DNA of 33,512 bases from Clostridia bacterium (GTDB lineage Bacteria; Bacillota; Clostridia; Lachnospirales; Lachnospiraceae). Position numbers and translations under genes: made by a program. The number at the start of each line of letters is the position of its first letter. Positions within the stretch are counted from its first letter, which is position 1. The notes under the pieces were generated by a model. The model had not been told where the DNA came from, ran no database searches, and saw only the letters and a program-made list of their open reading frames with translations. Below are positions 7,722-16,975 of this stretch, piece after piece. The stretch covers positions 1 to 33,512 of the forward strand of contig CAJTDE010000042.1 in the NCBI GenBank assembly GCA_910574835.1, given 5' to 3'.

Positions 7722-8634
7722 GCTGGCATTTATTTATCCGGGGCAGGGAGCGCAGAAAGCCGGAATGGGCGCTGACTTTTATGAGAACAGCCCTGAGGCA
7801 AAGAGCCTTTTCGATGAGGCTGACGCGGCGCTGGATTTTGATTTGAAAGAAATCTGTTTTCAGGAAAATGAGAAGCTAAACGAAACCCAATACACGCAGC
7901 CGGCTATGGTAGCCGCATGTCTTGCCATGACGCGTGTACTGACCCGGCGGGGTATCCGGCCGGACATGACGGCAGGCTTGAGCCTGGGCGAGTATGCGGC
8001 CATTGCCGCGGCAGGAGCCTTAAAAGAGCTTGACGCGGTCCTTCTGGTGCGCAAGCGCGGACTTTTTATGGAACATGCGGTTCCGGCGGGAGAGGGCGCC
8101 ATGTGCGCCGTACTGGGAATGACAGGTGAAGCTCTGGAACGGGAGCTTAGAGACACGGCGGATGTAACCATAGCCAATTACAACTGTCCCGGTCAGATGG
8201 TCATTACCGGAAAGGCAGAGGCAGTCCGGGCCGCCGCAGAGCGCTTAAAGACAGCAGGAGCCAAACGCACCGTTCTTCTGAATGTCAGCGGACCCTTCCA
8301 TTCTCCATTTCTCAGGACAGCCGGAGAGGAGCTTCGAAAGGAAATCGAAAAGACAGAGCTTCATCCTCTGATGATACCTTATGTGGCCAACGTCACGGCA
8401 GAAAAGGTGGAGCGCCGGGAGGAAATCTCCGATCTTCTGTCAAGAGGCGTATCCTCCCCGGTGAAATGGCAGCAAAGCATGGAGTACATGATCAAAGAGG
8501 GCGTGGACACCTTTGTGGAAATCGGGCCGGGCAGAACCCTATTCGGTTTTTTGAAGAAAATCAGTACGGAAGTATCCGTATATCATATATCCTCCTGGGA
8601 GGACATGGAAAGGGCGGCAGGTGAATTATGCTAG
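7714..8634 (+). CDS. fabD: Malonyl-CoA:ACP transacylase
   Basis: FabD moves malonyl from CoA to ACP. The 306-residue protein starts with the family pattern [12 protein letters not shown]. The nucleophile is S90 in GLSLGEYAA, and H196 in GPFHSPFL completes the active site. [16 protein letters not shown] near the C-terminus is typical. It overlaps fabK by eight bases and fabG by seven, so these genes are tightly coupled. Confidence 0.95.
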   Translation: MRKLAFIYPGQGAQKAGMGADFYENSPEAKSLFDEADAALDFDLKEICFQENEKLNETQYTQPAMVAACLAMTRVLTRRGIRPDMTAGLSLGEYAAIAAAGALKELDAVLLVRKRGLFMEHAVPAGEGAMCAVLGMTGEALERELRDTADVTIANYNCPGQMVITGKAEAVRAAAERLKTAGAKRTVLLNVSGPFHSPFLRTAGEELRKEIEKTELHPLMIPYVANVTAEKVERREEISDLLSRGVSSPVKWQQSMEYMIKEGVDTFVEIGPGRTLFGFLKKISTEVSVYHISSWEDMERAAGELC

Positions 8635-9368
8635 AAGGAAAGACAGCTATTGTAACGGGAGCTTCCCGGGGAATCGGAAGAGCGATTGCCCTGGAGCTTG
8701 CCAAAAAAGGCGCTTATGTAGTGGTGAATTACAACGGCTCCGGTGAGGCGGCCGATGAGGTAGTGAAGGCCATCGAGACAGAAGGCGGACAGGCGGAGGC
8801 ATACCAGTGCAACGTGGCGGACGGCGAAGCCTGTGAAAAGCTGATAAATGATGTGATCGGCAGACATGGAAGAATCGACATTCTGGTGAATAACGCCGGA
8901 ATCACAAGGGATAATCTGCTGATGCGGATGTCGGAGGAGGACTTTGACGCCGTACTTGGCACCAACTTAAAAGGCGCTTTCCATACCATGCACTTTGTGT
9001 CCCGTTACATGCTCAAGCAGAGAAGCGGCCGGATTATCAATATGGCCTCCGTGGTAGGCGTGGCAGGAAATGCGGGCCAGGCCAACTATGCCGCATCCAA
9101 GGCGGGCGTCATCGGTATGACAAAATCAGCGGCAAAAGAGCTTGCAAGCCGCGGTATCACGGTCAATGCGGTAGCGCCGGGCTTTATTGAGACGGATATG
9201 ACGGGAAAGCTCAGCGACAAGGTCCGCGATCAGGCATCGGCGCAGATTCCGATGGGAGCCTTTGGAAAGCCGGAGGATGTGGCAAAGGCCGTAGGCTTCT
9301 TAGCCTCCGAGGATGCCGGCTACATTACCGGTCAGGTAATCCATGTAGACGGCGGCATGGTGATGTGA
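8628..9368 (+). CDS. fabG: 3-oxoacyl-ACP reductase
   Basis: A short-chain dehydrogenase of 246 residues that reduces 3-ketoacyl-ACP with NADPH. The nucleotide loop is TGASRGIG (10-17), NNAG is at 88-91, and the catalytic set is N113, S141, Y154 and K158 (YAASK). [11 protein letters not shown] and the ending [12 protein letters not shown] are standard for FabG. It starts inside fabD and is followed by fabF after 15 bases. Confidence 0.95.
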   Translation: MLEGKTAIVTGASRGIGRAIALELAKKGAYVVVNYNGSGEAADEVVKAIETEGGQAEAYQCNVADGEACEKLINDVIGRHGRIDILVNNAGITRDNLLMRMSEEDFDAVLGTNLKGAFHTMHFVSRYMLKQRSGRIINMASVVGVAGNAGQANYAASKAGVIGMTKSAAKELASRGITVNAVAPGFIETDMTGKLSDKVRDQASAQIPMGAFGKPEDVAKAVGFLASEDAGYITGQVIHVDGGMVM

Positions 9369-9383
9369 GAGGAGTAATAAGCA

Positions 9384-10625
9384 ATGAAAAGAAGAGTGGT
9401 TGTAACCGGACTGGGGGCGGTAACTCCCATTGGAAATACGGTGCCGGAATTTTGGAGCGGCATCCGGGAGGGCAGGGTCGGCATCGGAGAGATTACAAAA
9501 TTTGACACTGCGGAATACAAAGTAAAGCTGGCCGCGGAGGTCAAGGGTTTTAAGGCCGGGGAGCGCATGGACGTGAAGGCTTCCAAGCGCATGGAGGCAT
9601 TTTCCCAATACGCCGTAGCAGCGGCAAAGGAAGCATTTGCGGATGCCGGAATTGATATGGAAAAGGAAGATCCCTTCCGGGCAGGCGTTACCGTGGGTTC
9701 CGGTATCGGAAGCTTAAGCGTTGTGGAGACGGAATATGCAAAGATTCTGGCAGGCAAGATGAACCGGGTGAATCCTTTGATGGTGCCCCGGATGATTTCC
9801 AATATGGCGGCGGGCAATATTTCCATCCAGTTAGGACTTCGCGGAAAATGCACCAATGTTGTGACCGCATGTGCATCGGGCACCCATTGTATCGGAGACG
9901 CTTTCCGGGCGATTCAGTATGATGATGCGGATATTATGGCGGCGGGCGGCGCGGAGAGCTGTATCTGTCCTACGGGAGTGGCAGGCTTTCATGCACTGAC
10001 GGCGCTCTCCACGGCGACAGACCCCCTGTGGGCATCCATTCCCTTTGACCAGGAACGTCAGGGCTTTGTACTGGGCGAGGGAGCGGGCGTTGTGGTATTG
10101 GAGGAGCTTGAGCACGCCAAGAGGCGCGGCGCGCGGATCTATGCGGAGGTTGTGGGCTACGGAGCTACCGGGGATGCTTATCACATTACGTCTCCCTGTG
10201 AGGATGGAAGCGGAGCGGCAAAGGCAATGGAGCTTGCTATAAACGAGGCAGGGATTGCGCCGTCCCAGGTGGATTATATCAATGCCCACGGGACCAGTAC
10301 CCATCACAACGATCTCTTTGAGACAAAGGCAATTAGGGCGGCCTTTGGGGAGGCGGCGGATCAGGTAATTATCAACTCTACGAAATCTATGATTGGTCAT
10401 CTGCTGGGAGCGGCAGGCGGTGTGGAATTTATTGTGTGTGTGAAATCCATAGAGGAAGGCTTTATCCATCAGACGATGGGGACGGTTACACCCGGGGAAG
10501 GCTGTGATCTGAATTATGCAATCGATGCTCCTGTGGAAAAGAATATCGTCTATGCTCTCAGCAATTCCCTGGGCTTTGGGGGACATAATGCTTCTGTGCT
10601 GATCCGTGCGTATGAAAATAAGTAA
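9384..10625 (+). CDS. fabF: Beta-ketoacyl-ACP synthase II
   Basis: FabF elongates acyl-ACP by condensation with malonyl-ACP. The 413-residue protein shows the thiolase-fold active site: C163 in TACASGTH, H302 in NAHGTSTHHND and H339 in SMIGHLLGAAGG. The C-terminal SNSLGFGGHNASVLI is characteristic. GAGGAG lies before the ATG. A 140-base gap with a tandem repeat follows before accB. Confidence 0.96.
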   Translation: MKRRVVVTGLGAVTPIGNTVPEFWSGIREGRVGIGEITKFDTAEYKVKLAAEVKGFKAGERMDVKASKRMEAFSQYAVAAAKEAFADAGIDMEKEDPFRAGVTVGSGIGSLSVVETEYAKILAGKMNRVNPLMVPRMISNMAAGNISIQLGLRGKCTNVVTACASGTHCIGDAFRAIQYDDADIMAAGGAESCICPTGVAGFHALTALSTATDPLWASIPFDQERQGFVLGEGAGVVVLEELEHAKRRGARIYAEVVGYGATGDAYHITSPCEDGSGAAKAMELAINEAGIAPSQVDYINAHGTSTHHNDLFETKAIRAAFGEAADQVIINSTKSMIGHLLGAAGGVEFIVCVKSIEEGFIHQTMGTVTPGEGCDLNYAIDAPVEKNIVYALSNSLGFGGHNASVLIRAYENK

Positions 10626-10645
10626 ATTTTTGTACGGTGGGGTTC

Positions 10646-10745
10646 GGAGCTTTATGAAATGACATGATCTTGTATGCGTTATGGAACCTTACGGGATGAC
10701 ATGCTCTTGTATGTATTATGGAGCTTGATGTGGAGTATTTGACTT
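10646..10745 (+). repeat. Tandem repeat, 37-bp unit, about 2.7 copies
   Basis: Units begin with GGAGCTT, GGAACCTT and GGAGCTTGATG at 10646, 10683 and 10720, exactly 37 bases apart. Within the first two, TGACATG-(two bases)-CTTGTATG-(two bases)-TTATGGA is conserved. The last unit is partial and decayed. The array fills most of the fabF-accB gap; it could be a decayed duplication or a regulator-binding array. Confidence 0.75.
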
Positions 10746-10765
10746 GATATAGAAAGGTAGAATCA

Positions 10766-11209
10766 ATGGAATTTGAAAATCTTTTAAGATTGGTGGACTG
10801 TGTTTCCAATTCGGGATTGGACAGCTTTTATTATGAGCAGAATGGGACAAAAATCAAGTTGAAGAAGAGCCCAGGGGCGGCCCGTAAAGGAGCGCCGGTA
10901 ATGGTGGAGGCAGAGCCGGAGGTCTTTTTGGAGAGCGGCAGTTCGAAAGGGACTAACCTTAAAGGGACGGCAATTAAGTCTCCGTTGGTGGGTGTGTTTT
11001 ATGCGGCGCCCAGTGAGGGTGCGGAGCCGTTTGTTGTATCGGGTGATCGGGTGAAGAAAGGGCAGACGCTTGGGATTGTGGAGGCTATGAAGCTGATGAA
11101 TGAGATTGAGAGCGACTGTGACGGAGTTGTGACGGAGATTTGTGTCCGTAACGGTGATATGGTGGAGTATGGGCAGGCTTTGTTTGTTGTTTCGCCGGAT
11201 GGGGAGTAG
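10766..11209 (+). CDS. accB: Biotin carboxyl carrier protein of acetyl-CoA carboxylase
   Basis: A protein of 147 residues that carries biotin between the carboxylase and transferase subunits. Residues 70-145 form the biotinyl domain with the biotinylated K109 in VEAMKLMNEIE; the hinge before it (about 35-65) is flexible, and the N-terminal helix LLRLVDCVSNSGLDSFYYEQNGTKIKLKK is typical of AccB. AAAGGTAG precedes the ATG. Confidence 0.95.
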   Translation: MEFENLLRLVDCVSNSGLDSFYYEQNGTKIKLKKSPGAARKGAPVMVEAEPEVFLESGSSKGTNLKGTAIKSPLVGVFYAAPSEGAEPFVVSGDRVKKGQTLGIVEAMKLMNEIESDCDGVVTEICVRNGDMVEYGQALFVVSPDGE

Positions 11210-11270
11210 CGCCGGGAGTGGTGCATCATTTTGGCTAAGCAAAAAGCTGTGCAGGCTGCGGGCAAGAACC

Positions 11271-11291
11271 GCCACCCCTGATCGGGGCGGC
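11271..11291 (+). other. GC-rich hairpin between accB and fabZ
   Basis: GCCACCCC and GGGGCGGC form an eight-base stem with one A-C mismatch around TGATC. A C-rich and then G-rich stretch follows (CCTCC and GGGAGG). There is no T run, so this is not a classical terminator; it may affect RNA stability or expression of downstream genes. Confidence 0.45.
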
Positions 11292-11390
11292 CCTCCTCCC
11301 CTCCGCCGGGAGGTTTACGGTGTTTGGCGGATAGTTTATAGTTTTAGATAGCCGGGGTTGAATTTGGCGGAAGCGGGATTGGAGAATAGA

Positions 11391-11819
11391 ATGAAACATT
11401 TGAATAATAAGGAAATTCAGGAAGTTATTCCTCATCGGCATCCGTTTTTGCTGTTGGATTATGTTGAGGATTATGAGCCGGGGGAGTATGCGGTTGGGTA
11501 TAAATGTGTTACCTTCAGGGAGGATTTTTTTGCCGGACATTTTCCGGGGGAGCCGGTGATGCCCGGGGTGCTGACGATTGAGGCGCTTGCCCAGGCAGGG
11601 GCGGTGGCGATTCTTTCCTGTGAGGAGAACAAGGGGAAGACGGCGTACTTTGGAGCTATCAATAAGTGTAAGTTTAAAGGTAAGGTTGTTCCGGGGGATA
11701 AGCTTCGTCTGGAGACAAAGATCATTAAGCGGAAAGGTCCTGTGGGAGTGGGCGAGGCTGTGGCCAGTGTGGACGGCAAGGTAGTGGCTCAGGCGGAACT
11801 GACCTTTATGGTGGGATAG
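11391..11819 (+). CDS. fabZ: 3-hydroxyacyl-ACP dehydratase
   Basis: FabZ dehydrates 3-hydroxyacyl-ACP to the enoyl form. The hot-dog-fold protein has 142 residues, with IPHRHPFLLLDYVE near the start and the active-site H50 and E64 in GHFPGEPVMPGVLTIEALAQ. I chose the ATG at 11391 because GGAG lies about eight bases upstream and the protein then begins as FabZ proteins usually do; a longer frame from a TTG at 11358 is less likely. Confidence 0.95.
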   Translation: MKHLNNKEIQEVIPHRHPFLLLDYVEDYEPGEYAVGYKCVTFREDFFAGHFPGEPVMPGVLTIEALAQAGAVAILSCEENKGKTAYFGAINKCKFKGKVVPGDKLRLETKIIKRKGPVGVGEAVASVDGKVVAQAELTFMVG

Positions 11820-11850
11820 GACTTTACGGGACTGGAATAGGAGATTGGGA

Positions 11851-13185
11851 ATGATTAGAAAGGTTCTGGTTGCAAACCGGGGAGAAATCGCAGTACGCAT
11901 TATTCGGGCGTGCAGGGAGATGGGGATTGAGACGGTTGCCGTGTACTCGGAGGCGGATCGGGAGGCAATCCATGCAAAGCTGGCGGATGAGGCTGTCTGT
12001 ATCGGTCCGGCGGCTCTCTCGGAAAGCTATCTTGCTATGGAAAGGATTATCAGCGCTACGATTGTGTCGGGCGCGGATGCGATTCATCCGGGGTATGGGC
12101 TTTTGTCTGAAAACAGTAAGTTTGCTGCTCTGTGTGAGAAGTGTGACATTTGCTTTATCGGTCCTTCCGCTCAGGTTATGGCCAGGATGGGGGATAAGCA
12201 GGAGGCCCGCAATACGATGAAGCAGGCCGGCGTTCCCATTGTTCCCGGCAGCAAAAGCGCTGTTTTTGATGCGGCCGAAGGTATGAAGGAGGCTGAAAAG
12301 GTGGGGTATCCCGTTATGATTAAGGCGGTTCTCGGCGGAGGCGGAAAGGGTATGCGCATGGTGGAGCGGCCGGAGGACTTTGAGCAGAATTTCTATCTGG
12401 CCCAGACGGAGACAAAGAAGGCTTTTGGGGATGACGCGATGTATGTGGAGCATTTTATCACAAGACCGCGGCATATTGAGGTGCAGATTCTGGCGGACAG
12501 TCATGGAAATGTGATCCATCTGGGAGAGCGTGACTGCTCCATACAGCGGAATCATCAGAAAATGATTGAGGAGGCGCCAAGCGCCGCTTTGTCAGAGGAG
12601 CTTCGAAGGGAAATGGGCGAAACTGCGGTGCGGGCGGCCAGGGCAGCCGGATATGTGGGCGCAGGGACCATTGAATTTTTACTGGAGAAGAGCGGAAGCT
12701 TTTATTTTATGGAGATGAATACACGTATTCAGGTGGAGCATCCGGTGACAGAGTGGATTACGGGTATTGATCTGATTAAGGAGCAGATTCGCATAGCGGA
12801 CGGAAGGAAGCTTTCTTATACCCAGGAGGATGTGAGGATCACGGGACATTCCATTGAGGTGCGCATCAATGCGGAGAAACCGGAGGAGGGCTTTCGTCCC
12901 TGTCCGGGCACGGTTACGGGGCTGCATCTGCCGGGAGGAAAGGGCGTGCGCATTGATTCCGCTATTTACAGCGGGTATGCCATTCCGCCTTTCTATGATT
13001 CCATGATAGCCAAAATCAGCGTATGGGCCAAGAACCGGGGCGAGGCGATTCGGAAGATGCAGAGCGCACTGGGCGAGGTGATTATCGAGGGTGTGGACAC
13101 GAATGTGGATTATCAGTATGACATTTTAAATCACCCGGACTTTCTGGCGGGAAATGTGGATATTGAATTTATTAACGGACTTTGA
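11851..13185 (+). CDS. accC: Acetyl-CoA carboxylase biotin carboxylase subunit
   Basis: AccC uses ATP and bicarbonate to carboxylate biotin on AccB. The 444-residue protein begins MIRKVLVANRGEIAVRIIRA, contains the ATP-grasp glycine loop GGGGKGMRMV, the metal and biotin region EMNTRIQVEHPVTE, and a C-terminal biotin-carboxylase domain (RINAEKPEEGFRPCPGTV). The ATG at 11851 has AGGAG seven bases upstream and is preferred over an in-frame TTG six bases earlier. accDA follows after 15 bases. Confidence 0.96.
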   Translation: MIRKVLVANRGEIAVRIIRACREMGIETVAVYSEADREAIHAKLADEAVCIGPAALSESYLAMERIISATIVSGADAIHPGYGLLSENSKFAALCEKCDICFIGPSAQVMARMGDKQEARNTMKQAGVPIVPGSKSAVFDAAEGMKEAEKVGYPVMIKAVLGGGGKGMRMVERPEDFEQNFYLAQTETKKAFGDDAMYVEHFITRPRHIEVQILADSHGNVIHLGERDCSIQRNHQKMIEEAPSAALSEELRREMGETAVRAARAAGYVGAGTIEFLLEKSGSFYFMEMNTRIQVEHPVTEWITGIDLIKEQIRIADGRKLSYTQEDVRITGHSIEVRINAEKPEEGFRPCPGTVTGLHLPGGKGVRIDSAIYSGYAIPPFYDSMIAKISVWAKNRGEAIRKMQSALGEVIIEGVDTNVDYQYDILNHPDFLAGNVDIEFINGL

Positions 13186-13200
13186 CGTTGAGGTGAAAGC

Positions 13201-14937
13201 ATGAATCTGGATCACGTATTTAAAAAGACGAACAAAAGATTTTCCCTGGACGGAGATAAAAAGCCTCAGGTGCCGGAAGGACTTCTGTGCAAATGCAGCA
13301 AATGCGGGGGAACTCTTCTGGTGGAGGATGTGCGCAGGAGCTACTATGTATGTCCGAAATGTAAGGGCTATTTCCGGGTGAAGGCATATGAGCGCATCCG
13401 GCGCCTGGCGGACGAGGGGAGCTTTGCGGAGTGGGATAAGGAGCTGATTGGCGGCAATCCGATGGAATTTGAGGGCTATGAGGAAAAGCTTGCGGCTACA
13501 AGGCTTAAGTCCCGGATAAATGAGGCGGTTGTCACGGGAAAATGCCGGATCAACGGCTGTGAGACGGTGCTTGGCGTTATGGACGGCCGGTTTCTGATGG
13601 CCAGTATGGGCGCTGCCGTGGGAGAAAAAATTACAAGGGCCGTGGAGCGCGCCACGAAGGAAAAGCTTCCTGTGATTCTCTTTACCTGCTCCGGCGGTGC
13701 GCGTATGCAGGAGGGCATCACCTCTCTGATGCAGATGGCAAAGACTTCGGCGGCTCTAAAGCGGCACAGTGACGCCGGCCTTTTGTATGTGAGCGTGCTC
13801 ACGGACCCCACCACCGGCGGCGTGACGGCAAGCTTTGCGATGGAGGGCGATATTATTCTGGCGGAGCCGGGGGCGCTTATCGGCTTTGCGGGGCCGAGAG
13901 TGATTGAGCAGACCATCCGGCAGAAGCTTCCCAAGGGCTTTCAGAAGTCGGAATTTCTTTTGGAGCACGGCTTTGTGGACCGGATTGTGGAGCGGGATGA
14001 GCTGAAACAGGTTTTGGGCGACATTTTAAGACTTCATATTTGGCAGGATACGCGGCAGTCCGGGCGGGGAGAGCAGTCCGATTTGGCGGCTCTGCAATCG
14101 GCAATAGAAGCGCAGACTCAAATTTCCCGGGAGGAAAAAAGGCAGCGCTATCAGAAGATCGGCGTCTGGGATCGGGTGCTGCGCTCCAGGGATAAGGACC
14201 GTCCGGTGGGAAGCGATTATGTGGAGGATCTGTTCGAGGGCTTTTATGAATTTCATGGGGACCGGTACTTTGGAGACGATCTGGCCGTAATGGGCGGAAT
14301 TGCCTGGTTTGAGGGACGGCCCGTGACGGTCATTGCCCAGGAAAAAGGAAAAAATACAAAGGAAAATATCCTGCACCATTTCGGCATGTGTGCTCCCGAG
14401 GGCTACCGGAAGGCGCTGAGGCTTATGAAGCAGGCGGAAAAATTCGGGCGTCCCGTTATCTGTCTGGTGGATACGCCGGGAGCGTTCTGCGGCCTGGAGG
14501 CAGAAGAGCGGGGACAGGGCGAAGCTATTGCCCGGAATATTTATGAAATGTCCGGCTTGAAGACGCCTGTTCTCACGGTGATTATCGGGGAAGGCGGAAG
14601 CGGCGGCGCTCTGGCTCTGGCTGTGTCCAATGAGGTGTGGATGCTGGAAAATTCCATTTATTCCATTCTGTCACCGGAGGGCTTCGCCAGTATTCTGTGG
14701 AAGGACAGCAAGAAGGCAAAGCAGGCGGCGGAGGTGATGAAGCTGACTGCAAGGGATCTGAAAAAGGCCGGTATTGTGGAGCATGTGTTTGGAGAGCCGA
14801 GGAAGTTTTCCAAGGAAACGCTTGCCGAGGTAACGGAGCCTATGAGGGCAAAGATTAGGCGTTTTCTTGATACCTACGGGAGTATGGATACAGAGGCTTT
14901 GCAGAATCACCGGTATGAACGCTTCCGCAATATGTAA
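13201..14937 (+). CDS. accDA: Acetyl-CoA carboxylase carboxyltransferase, beta and alpha subunits fused
   Basis: One 578-residue chain contains both halves of the carboxyltransferase that makes malonyl-CoA. Residues 1-280 are AccD-like, with a zinc ribbon (C32, C35, C51, C54) and the crotonase-fold strings [10 protein letters not shown] and [33 protein letters not shown]. Residues about 290-578 are AccA-like: [72 protein letters not shown] and [13 protein letters not shown]. In Escherichia coli these are separate proteins that assemble as two plus two. The frame is continuous across the junction, with no stop or internal ribosome site needed. GAGGTG precedes the ATG. Confidence 0.95.
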   Translation: MNLDHVFKKTNKRFSLDGDKKPQVPEGLLCKCSKCGGTLLVEDVRRSYYVCPKCKGYFRVKAYERIRRLADEGSFAEWDKELIGGNPMEFEGYEEKLAATRLKSRINEAVVTGKCRINGCETVLGVMDGRFLMASMGAAVGEKITRAVERATKEKLPVILFTCSGGARMQEGITSLMQMAKTSAALKRHSDAGLLYVSVLTDPTTGGVTASFAMEGDIILAEPGALIGFAGPRVIEQTIRQKLPKGFQKSEFLLEHGFVDRIVERDELKQVLGDILRLHIWQDTRQSGRGEQSDLAALQSAIEAQTQISREEKRQRYQKIGVWDRVLRSRDKDRPVGSDYVEDLFEGFYEFHGDRYFGDDLAVMGGIAWFEGRPVTVIAQEKGKNTKENILHHFGMCAPEGYRKALRLMKQAEKFGRPVICLVDTPGAFCGLEAEERGQGEAIARNIYEMSGLKTPVLTVIIGEGGSGGALALAVSNEVWMLENSIYSILSPEGFASILWKDSKKAKQAAEVMKLTARDLKKAGIVEHVFGEPRKFSKETLAEVTEPMRAKIRRFLDTYGSMDTEALQNHRYERFRNM

Positions 14938-15053
14938 GAAGTTAAATTTTGCACCGGCAAGATTTGTTCTGTCCACTGAGGGGATGTATGGCATTTGGCA
15001 AATAAGCTGAAATGAACAGGTTATGGAAAGGCCGCATGGAGGAAGGAGCAGGA

Positions 15054-16112
15054 ATGAAAGGAATGTCTTTGAAAATAGGTGACTTAACACTTAGAAAACC
15101 CATTTTCCAGGGAGGAATGGGAGTAGGCATCAGCCTTTCCCGTCTGGCCGGAGCTGTGGCGGCGGAGGGCGGCGCCGGGACGATCTCGGCGGCTCAGATT
15201 GGCTTTATGGAGGAGGACTTTGATGAAAATCCCAGGAAGGCCAATCTCCGTGCTATGGGAAAGGAGCTTAAGAAAGCCAGGGAGCTTGCCCGGGGCGGCG
15301 TGGTGGGCTTCAATATTATGGTGGCGATGAATCATTACGGGGAATATGTAAAGGAGGCGGCAAGGCTTGGCGCCGACTTTATTGTATCCGGCGCAGGGCT
15401 TCCGGTGGATCTTCCGGCCCTAGTGAAAGGATTTTCCGTTAAGATAGCTCCTATTGTTTCCACGGAAAAATCGGCCAGGGTGATTCTCCGGTACTGGGCG
15501 AAAAAGTTTAACCGTATTCCTGATTTCCTTGTGATTGAGGGGCCTAAGGCCGGCGGGCATCTGGGCTTTACGAAGGAGCAGTTACAGGAGTTCGGCCCGG
15601 ATGCCTATGAGGAGGAAGTAGAGAAGATTCTGGGTCAGGTCCGGGCCTATGAAACGCGGTTTGAGAAAAAAATCCCGGTTATTCTGGGGGGAGGAATCAG
15701 CGGCAGGGAGCAGGCGGATCGGGCCTTTGCCCTTGGAGCGGACGGAGTTCAGGTGGCAAGCAGGTTTGTGACAACGGAGGAATGTGACGCAGATCCGGCA
15801 TACAAGCGGGCCTATGTAGAGGCGCGGGAGGAAGACATTGTTCTGGTAAAAAGCCCTGTTGGAATGCCGGGACGGGCCATTCACAATTCTTTTTTGGAGC
15901 GTGTGGAAAGGGGAGAGCGGGTTGCCCCTCAAAAGTGCCGCGGCTGTCTTGGGAAGTGTAAGCCGTCGGAAATTCCTTACTGCATTACGGAAGCCCTGAT
16001 TCATGCGGCAAAGGGCGAGATGGAGGAGGCCCTTATGTTCTGCGGCGCGGATACCTATAAAATTCACGGAATTGAAACAGTGAAGTCGGTAATAAAGGAA
16101 TTGCTGAATTAG
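15054..16112 (+). CDS. FabK/nitronate-monooxygenase-like flavoprotein with cysteine cluster
   Basis: A protein of 352 residues in the FMN-dependent TIM-barrel family that includes FabK and nitronate monooxygenase: KPIFQGGMGVGISLSRLAGAVAAEGGAGTIS, GFNIMVAMNHYGEYV, VIEGPKAGGHLGF, PVILGGGISGREQADRAFALGADGVQVASRFVTTEEC. Near the C-terminus four cysteines lie close together (C295, C298, C302, C310), a pattern that could bind metal or an iron-sulfur cluster and is absent from the FabK at 6783. AAGGAG seven bases before the ATG at 15054 sets the start; the open frame extends to 15012. It closes the fatty-acid cluster, suggesting a lipid-related reduction or removal of a toxic by-product. The substrate is unknown. 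Confidence 0.85.
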   Translation: MKGMSLKIGDLTLRKPIFQGGMGVGISLSRLAGAVAAEGGAGTISAAQIGFMEEDFDENPRKANLRAMGKELKKARELARGGVVGFNIMVAMNHYGEYVKEAARLGADFIVSGAGLPVDLPALVKGFSVKIAPIVSTEKSARVILRYWAKKFNRIPDFLVIEGPKAGGHLGFTKEQLQEFGPDAYEEEVEKILGQVRAYETRFEKKIPVILGGGISGREQADRAFALGADGVQVASRFVTTEECDADPAYKRAYVEAREEDIVLVKSPVGMPGRAIHNSFLERVERGERVAPQKCRGCLGKCKPSEIPYCITEALIHAAKGEMEEALMFCGADTYKIHGIETVKSVIKELLN

Positions 16113-16171
16113 CTTTCCTGTTTTGCAAAAATATGTTATTCTAGTGGCAGGTAAGATTGGCATGTTGCCTG

Positions 16172-16198
16172 GCTGCTGTTCACTCCATGACCAGTAAC
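16172..16198. repeat. 27-bp imperfect palindrome, copy 3
   Basis: The left arm ends CTGTTCAC, then TCC, then ATGACCAGTAAC. It has the same orientation as the copy at 2638 and differs at a few positions, mainly in the first five bases. It lies between the flavoprotein gene and the tetR-type gene. Confidence 0.7.
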
Positions 16199-16248
16199 AC
16201 GGGTTTTCAGTTCTCTGTACATATTTACGGCAGGAAGGGCGCGGTGCG

Positions 16249-16797
16249 GTGGGAAATTTATTTTCGAAAAATTACAATAAGAGAACACGCTTTACCAGAG
16301 TGTGCATTGGGGAGGCTATCTTTTCCCTGATGGATAAAAAGGAGTATAGGGACATTAAGATCTCGGATATTGTAAAGAGAGCCGGGGTGTCACGGATGAC
16401 CTTTTACCATTATTATGAGACGAAGGAGGAGGCTTTGGCGGACTTCTTTCATGAGATTGTGGCCGGGTATATCCGGGAATGCGTTTCCGAGAAGGAGAGA
16501 GTAGGAGAGTTCCACGGACTGTCCAGTATTGTTCATGCCCTTCAGTATTTTGACCGGTATGCCAGCTTTATTTTAAAATTGGTGGATGCCAAGCTTTATT
16601 ACATTGTGATTGATGCCATGAACGCCTATATGAAGAACCGCATTATGCCCCGCTATAAGATTCCGGTATATGAGCTCTACTTTTACGGAGGCGCGCTGCT
16701 GAATGTGTTTATTATGTGGGAGCTGAACGGAAAAAAGGAAACGGCGGAGGAGATCGCCGGGATGGTTGCGGGCAGCCTTGGAGCTTCCGGGAAGTAA
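16249..16797 (+). CDS. TetR/AcrR family transcriptional regulator
   Basis: A protein of 182 residues. The N-terminal helix-turn-helix reads TRVCIGEAIFSLMDKKEYRDIKISDIVKRAGVSRMTFYHYYETKEEAL, the standard TetR pattern. The C-terminal part (about 75-180) is helical and resembles the TetR_C domains often seen in Firmicutes. The start is a GTG with a modest purine-rich site (GGAAGGG). It lies just after the fatty-acid cluster on the same strand and before an unrelated two-component system. Control of the lipid genes is possible by position only; no operator can be assigned. Confidence 0.85.
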   Translation: MGNLFSKNYNKRTRFTRVCIGEAIFSLMDKKEYRDIKISDIVKRAGVSRMTFYHYYETKEEALADFFHEIVAGYIRECVSEKERVGEFHGLSSIVHALQYFDRYASFILKLVDAKLYYIVIDAMNAYMKNRIMPRYKIPVYELYFYGGALLNVFIMWELNGKKETAEEIAGMVAGSLGASGK

Positions 16798-16833
16798 CTG
16801 CGATTTTGATAAAAGAATAGGATAGGAATCGGA

Positions 16834-16888
16834 AAAAGCAATCAGTAAGCCAGGGCAGGATGAAATGGGGCGGAGTGGTTGCTTTTCT
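16834..16888 (+). terminator. Probable terminator after the tetR-type gene
   Basis: AAAAGCAATCA (16834-16844) pairs with TGGTTGCTTTT (16876-16886), eleven pairs including one G-U, with a long loop of 31 bases and T residues at the end of the stem. The long loop makes it less certain than others here. Confidence 0.55.
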
Positions 16889-16917
16889 TAGTATTGTTCA
16901 CAAATCCTACATATTTC

Positions 16918-16928
16918 TCTGCTATACT
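16918..16928 (+). promoter_or_regulatory. Extended -10 promoter for the two-component operon
   Basis: TGC directly precedes TATACT (16923-16928), forming an extended -10 element about 48 bases before the response regulator start. The best -35-like strings (TTGTTC or TTCACA near 16894-16902) are at non-ideal spacing, which an extended -10 can tolerate. Confidence 0.5.
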
Positions 16929-16975
16929 AACAAAAATAGCTGCAACAAAGAATATAAACCAGGAGGGAATACCTG

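Noticed and set aside
9831-10586. Minus-strand open frame of 251 codons
   Set aside because: It lies wholly opposite fabF, whose active-site residues are all intact, and its translation has no recognisable pattern; it is a shadow of the real gene.
10646-10745. Tandem repeat as a CRISPR array
   Set aside because: The units are adjacent with no unique spacers between conserved repeats, only about 2.7 copies exist, and no cas gene is present.
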